Source: CAZPAN01 sp964428485 (lineage in GTDB: Bacteria; Actinomycetota; Coriobacteriia; Coriobacteriales; CADBOM01). Taken from it: DNA of 6,642 nt. A program made the translations under genes and the position numbers. This document shows positions 5,307 through 6,642 of the stretch, in pieces; the first letter of the stretch is position 1, and each line of letters opens with the position of its first letter. Under the pieces are notes generated by a model. That model worked only from the letters and a program-made list of their open reading frames with translations, did not search any database and was not told the DNA's origin. Location: positions 1-6,642 of the forward strand of contig CAYRYP010000070.1 of assembly GCA_964428485.1 (NCBI GenBank), written 5' to 3'.

Positions 5307-6560
5307 ATGGGCTGTGCAGACTCCCTTCCCAGGTCGATAAGGTGGGAGCACGCTTCCGGTGACGCGCCCGCACGTGCGGTGCTCATCGACCAGAGACGGC
5401 TGCCGTCGAGGCTCGAGGAGATTGAGTGTTTCACTCACGCCCAGATGATCGATGCCATCAAGACCCTGGCGCTGCGCGGTGCTCCCGCGATTGGTGCGGG
5501 AGGAGCCTTCGCCCTCTGCTTGTGGGCCCGAAACGAGTCGGAGGACCAGAGCGTGGAGAGCTTCATGGCATCGCTTCGGCCTATTGCCGACGAGGTCTCC
5601 TCGGCGCGCCCGACCGCCGTAAACCTCTCGTGGGCCGTCTCAGAGATGGTCAAGGTGGCCGAGGAGATGGCGGCGGGGGTCGCAGATAGCGGCCGGGCCG
5701 GCGTGAGCGAGATCGTGGACGCCATGGAGAGGGCCGCATGCGCCTTGGCAGATGACGATGAGGTCTCGAACAGGTCCATCGGATCCAACGGGGCGGCGCT
5801 TTTCGCGGAGCTGTCGGAGAGACTCGGACGGCCCATTCGCATCATGACCCACTGCAATGCGGGCTCGCTCGCCACGGTCTTCTACGGTACGGCCCTAGGA
5901 GCGGTCTACTCGGCCTTCGATAATGGATGTGTGGAGCGTGTTTACCCCTGCGAGACGAGGCCGGTCAACCAGGGCGGTAGACTCACCACATGGGAGCTGA
6001 TGCATGCAGGCGTCCCTACGACGTTGATTTGCGACAACATGGCCGCCTCCACGATCTCCGCGGGTCTTATCGATGCGGTAATAGTTGGGGCTGACAGGAT
6101 CGCCGCAAATGGTGACACCGCCAACAAGATCGGGACCATGGGGCATGCTATTCTCGCCTCCTATTTCAATATTCCGTTCTACGTTGCGGCTCCCTTCTCG
6201 ACGATCGACTTGTCGATACCCGATGGGTCGTGCATCCAGATAGAGGAGCGCGACCCTGACGAGGTGCGTGGCTTTTTTGGCAGCGGGATCATCGAGACCT
6301 CTGGGGAGATTGGAGAGACGCTGGCGCACTCGGTTGCCGATGGCACCTCGGCCGAGGTGCCGATGGGCGGTCTTCACCGGATGACCCTGCGCAGAGGTGC
6401 CGATGCACTCGAGTTCGATATGTGGATGAGGACCACCCCCGAGGGCGTCGAGGTCAGAAACCCCGCCTTCGACGTGACGCCGGCGTCGCTGATAGACGCG
6501 ATCGTCACCGACAGGGGGGTCTTCAGGCGCGAGGGCGACGGAAGCTTTTGCTTCGAGTAG
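5307..6560 (+). CDS. mtnA: S-methyl-5-thioribose-1-phosphate isomerase, with a C-terminal-region insertion
   Basis: MtnA converts 5-methylthioribose-1-phosphate to methylthioribulose-1-phosphate in recycling of methylthioadenosine. The full motif series is present: LRGAPAIG (56-63), RPTAVNLSWA (101-110), THCNAGSLAT (181-190, catalytic Cys183), RVYPCETRP (211-219), QGGRLTTWEL (222-231), DNMAA (243-247), VGADRIAANGDTANKIGT (260-277, catalytic Asp263), PFYVAAPFSTID (290-301), IEERDPDEVR (312-321) and NPAFDVTPASLI (385-396). At 417 residues it exceeds the usual 340-370. The excess lies between EVR (321) and PEGVEVRNPAFDVTP (378 on), where roughly 56 residues replace about 8-10. ATG 5307 has CGGAG (5296-5300) 6 nt upstream, inside the end of ahcY, implying translational coupling. 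Related isomerases (ribose-1,5-bisphosphate, eIF2B-like) are less likely given the exact motif match. Confidence 0.95.
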   Translation: MGCADSLPRSIRWEHASGDAPARAVLIDQRRLPSRLEEIECFTHAQMIDAIKTLALRGAPAIGAGGAFALCLWARNESEDQSVESFMASLRPIADEVSSARPTAVNLSWAVSEMVKVAEEMAAGVADSGRAGVSEIVDAMERAACALADDDEVSNRSIGSNGAALFAELSERLGRPIRIMTHCNAGSLATVFYGTALGAVYSAFDNGCVERVYPCETRPVNQGGRLTTWELMHAGVPTTLICDNMAASTISAGLIDAVIVGADRIAANGDTANKIGTMGHAILASYFNIPFYVAAPFSTIDLSIPDGSCIQIEERDPDEVRGFFGSGIIETSGEIGETLAHSVADGTSAEVPMGGLHRMTLRRGADALEFDMWMRTTPEGVEVRNPAFDVTPASLIDAIVTDRGVFRREGDGSFCFE

Positions 6561-6642
6561 GCAGTAGACTTGCCTCCTTGTCTGCGTCGAGGTTGGGATT
6601 GGTTTGGATCTCGGTTAGATGCGGTTTGAAATCGGATTAGAG
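6561..6642. other. Downstream flank without recognisable features
   Basis: These 82 bases after the mtnA stop contain no convincing coding start, terminator or repeat. A weak stem (6566-6569 with 6579-6582) has no T-run. The end is T/G-rich with loosely similar TCGG(A)TTAGA segments, too short to call a repeat. Whether another gene of the pathway follows cannot be seen. Confidence 0.4.

Overview
The window reads as a stretch of a GC-rich, probably anaerobic bacterial chromosome. Gene content (a two-subunit archaeal-type LeuC/LeuD hydro-lyase, an NAD-IDH-like dehydrogenase, an archaeal/Thermotoga-type S-adenosylhomocysteinase and MtnA), strong AGGAGG-type ribosome binding sites and GC-biased third codon positions fit an actinobacterium of the Coriobacteriia best. 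That taxonomic guess is inference and was not tested by a search. All genes are on the + strand. I see no mobile element, CRISPR array, tRNA or rRNA.

Region 1 (1-268) is a non-coding, highly structured 5' leader, cut by the window edge. It carries at least six hairpins. An 8-nt element (134-141) is perfectly complementary to the Shine-Dalgarno sequence (253-260) of the first gene. Pairing these two would close a junction holding three hairpins and hide the ribosome binding site.

Region 2 (269-3911) is a putative operon: large and small subunits of an aconitase-superfamily hydro-lyase (leuC-like, leuD-like), a small HEAT-repeat-like protein of unknown function, and an isocitrate/isopropylmalate dehydrogenase-family enzyme. 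The leuC-like gene has no ATG/GTG/TTG at its conserved N-terminus; the evidence points to ATA at 269. The dehydrogenase has the isocitrate-type Ser-x-Asn signature, and the small subunit has neither the usual isopropylmalate nor the homoaconitate loop. The set therefore looks more like an aconitase plus isocitrate dehydrogenase (citrate to isocitrate to 2-oxoglutarate) than a leucine operon, although automated annotation would probably say leucine biosynthesis. A 12-bp hairpin lies before the dehydrogenase gene, and an 11-bp hairpin with a T-rich tail follows it.

Region 3 (4026-6560) is a tightly coupled pair, ahcY and mtnA, separated by 3 nt. AhcY splits S-adenosylhomocysteine; MtnA isomerises methylthioribose-1-phosphate. 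Together they recycle by-products of S-adenosylmethionine use. This MtnA carries an apparent insertion of about 45-50 residues near its C-terminus. The last 82 bases (6561-6642) hold nothing I can identify.
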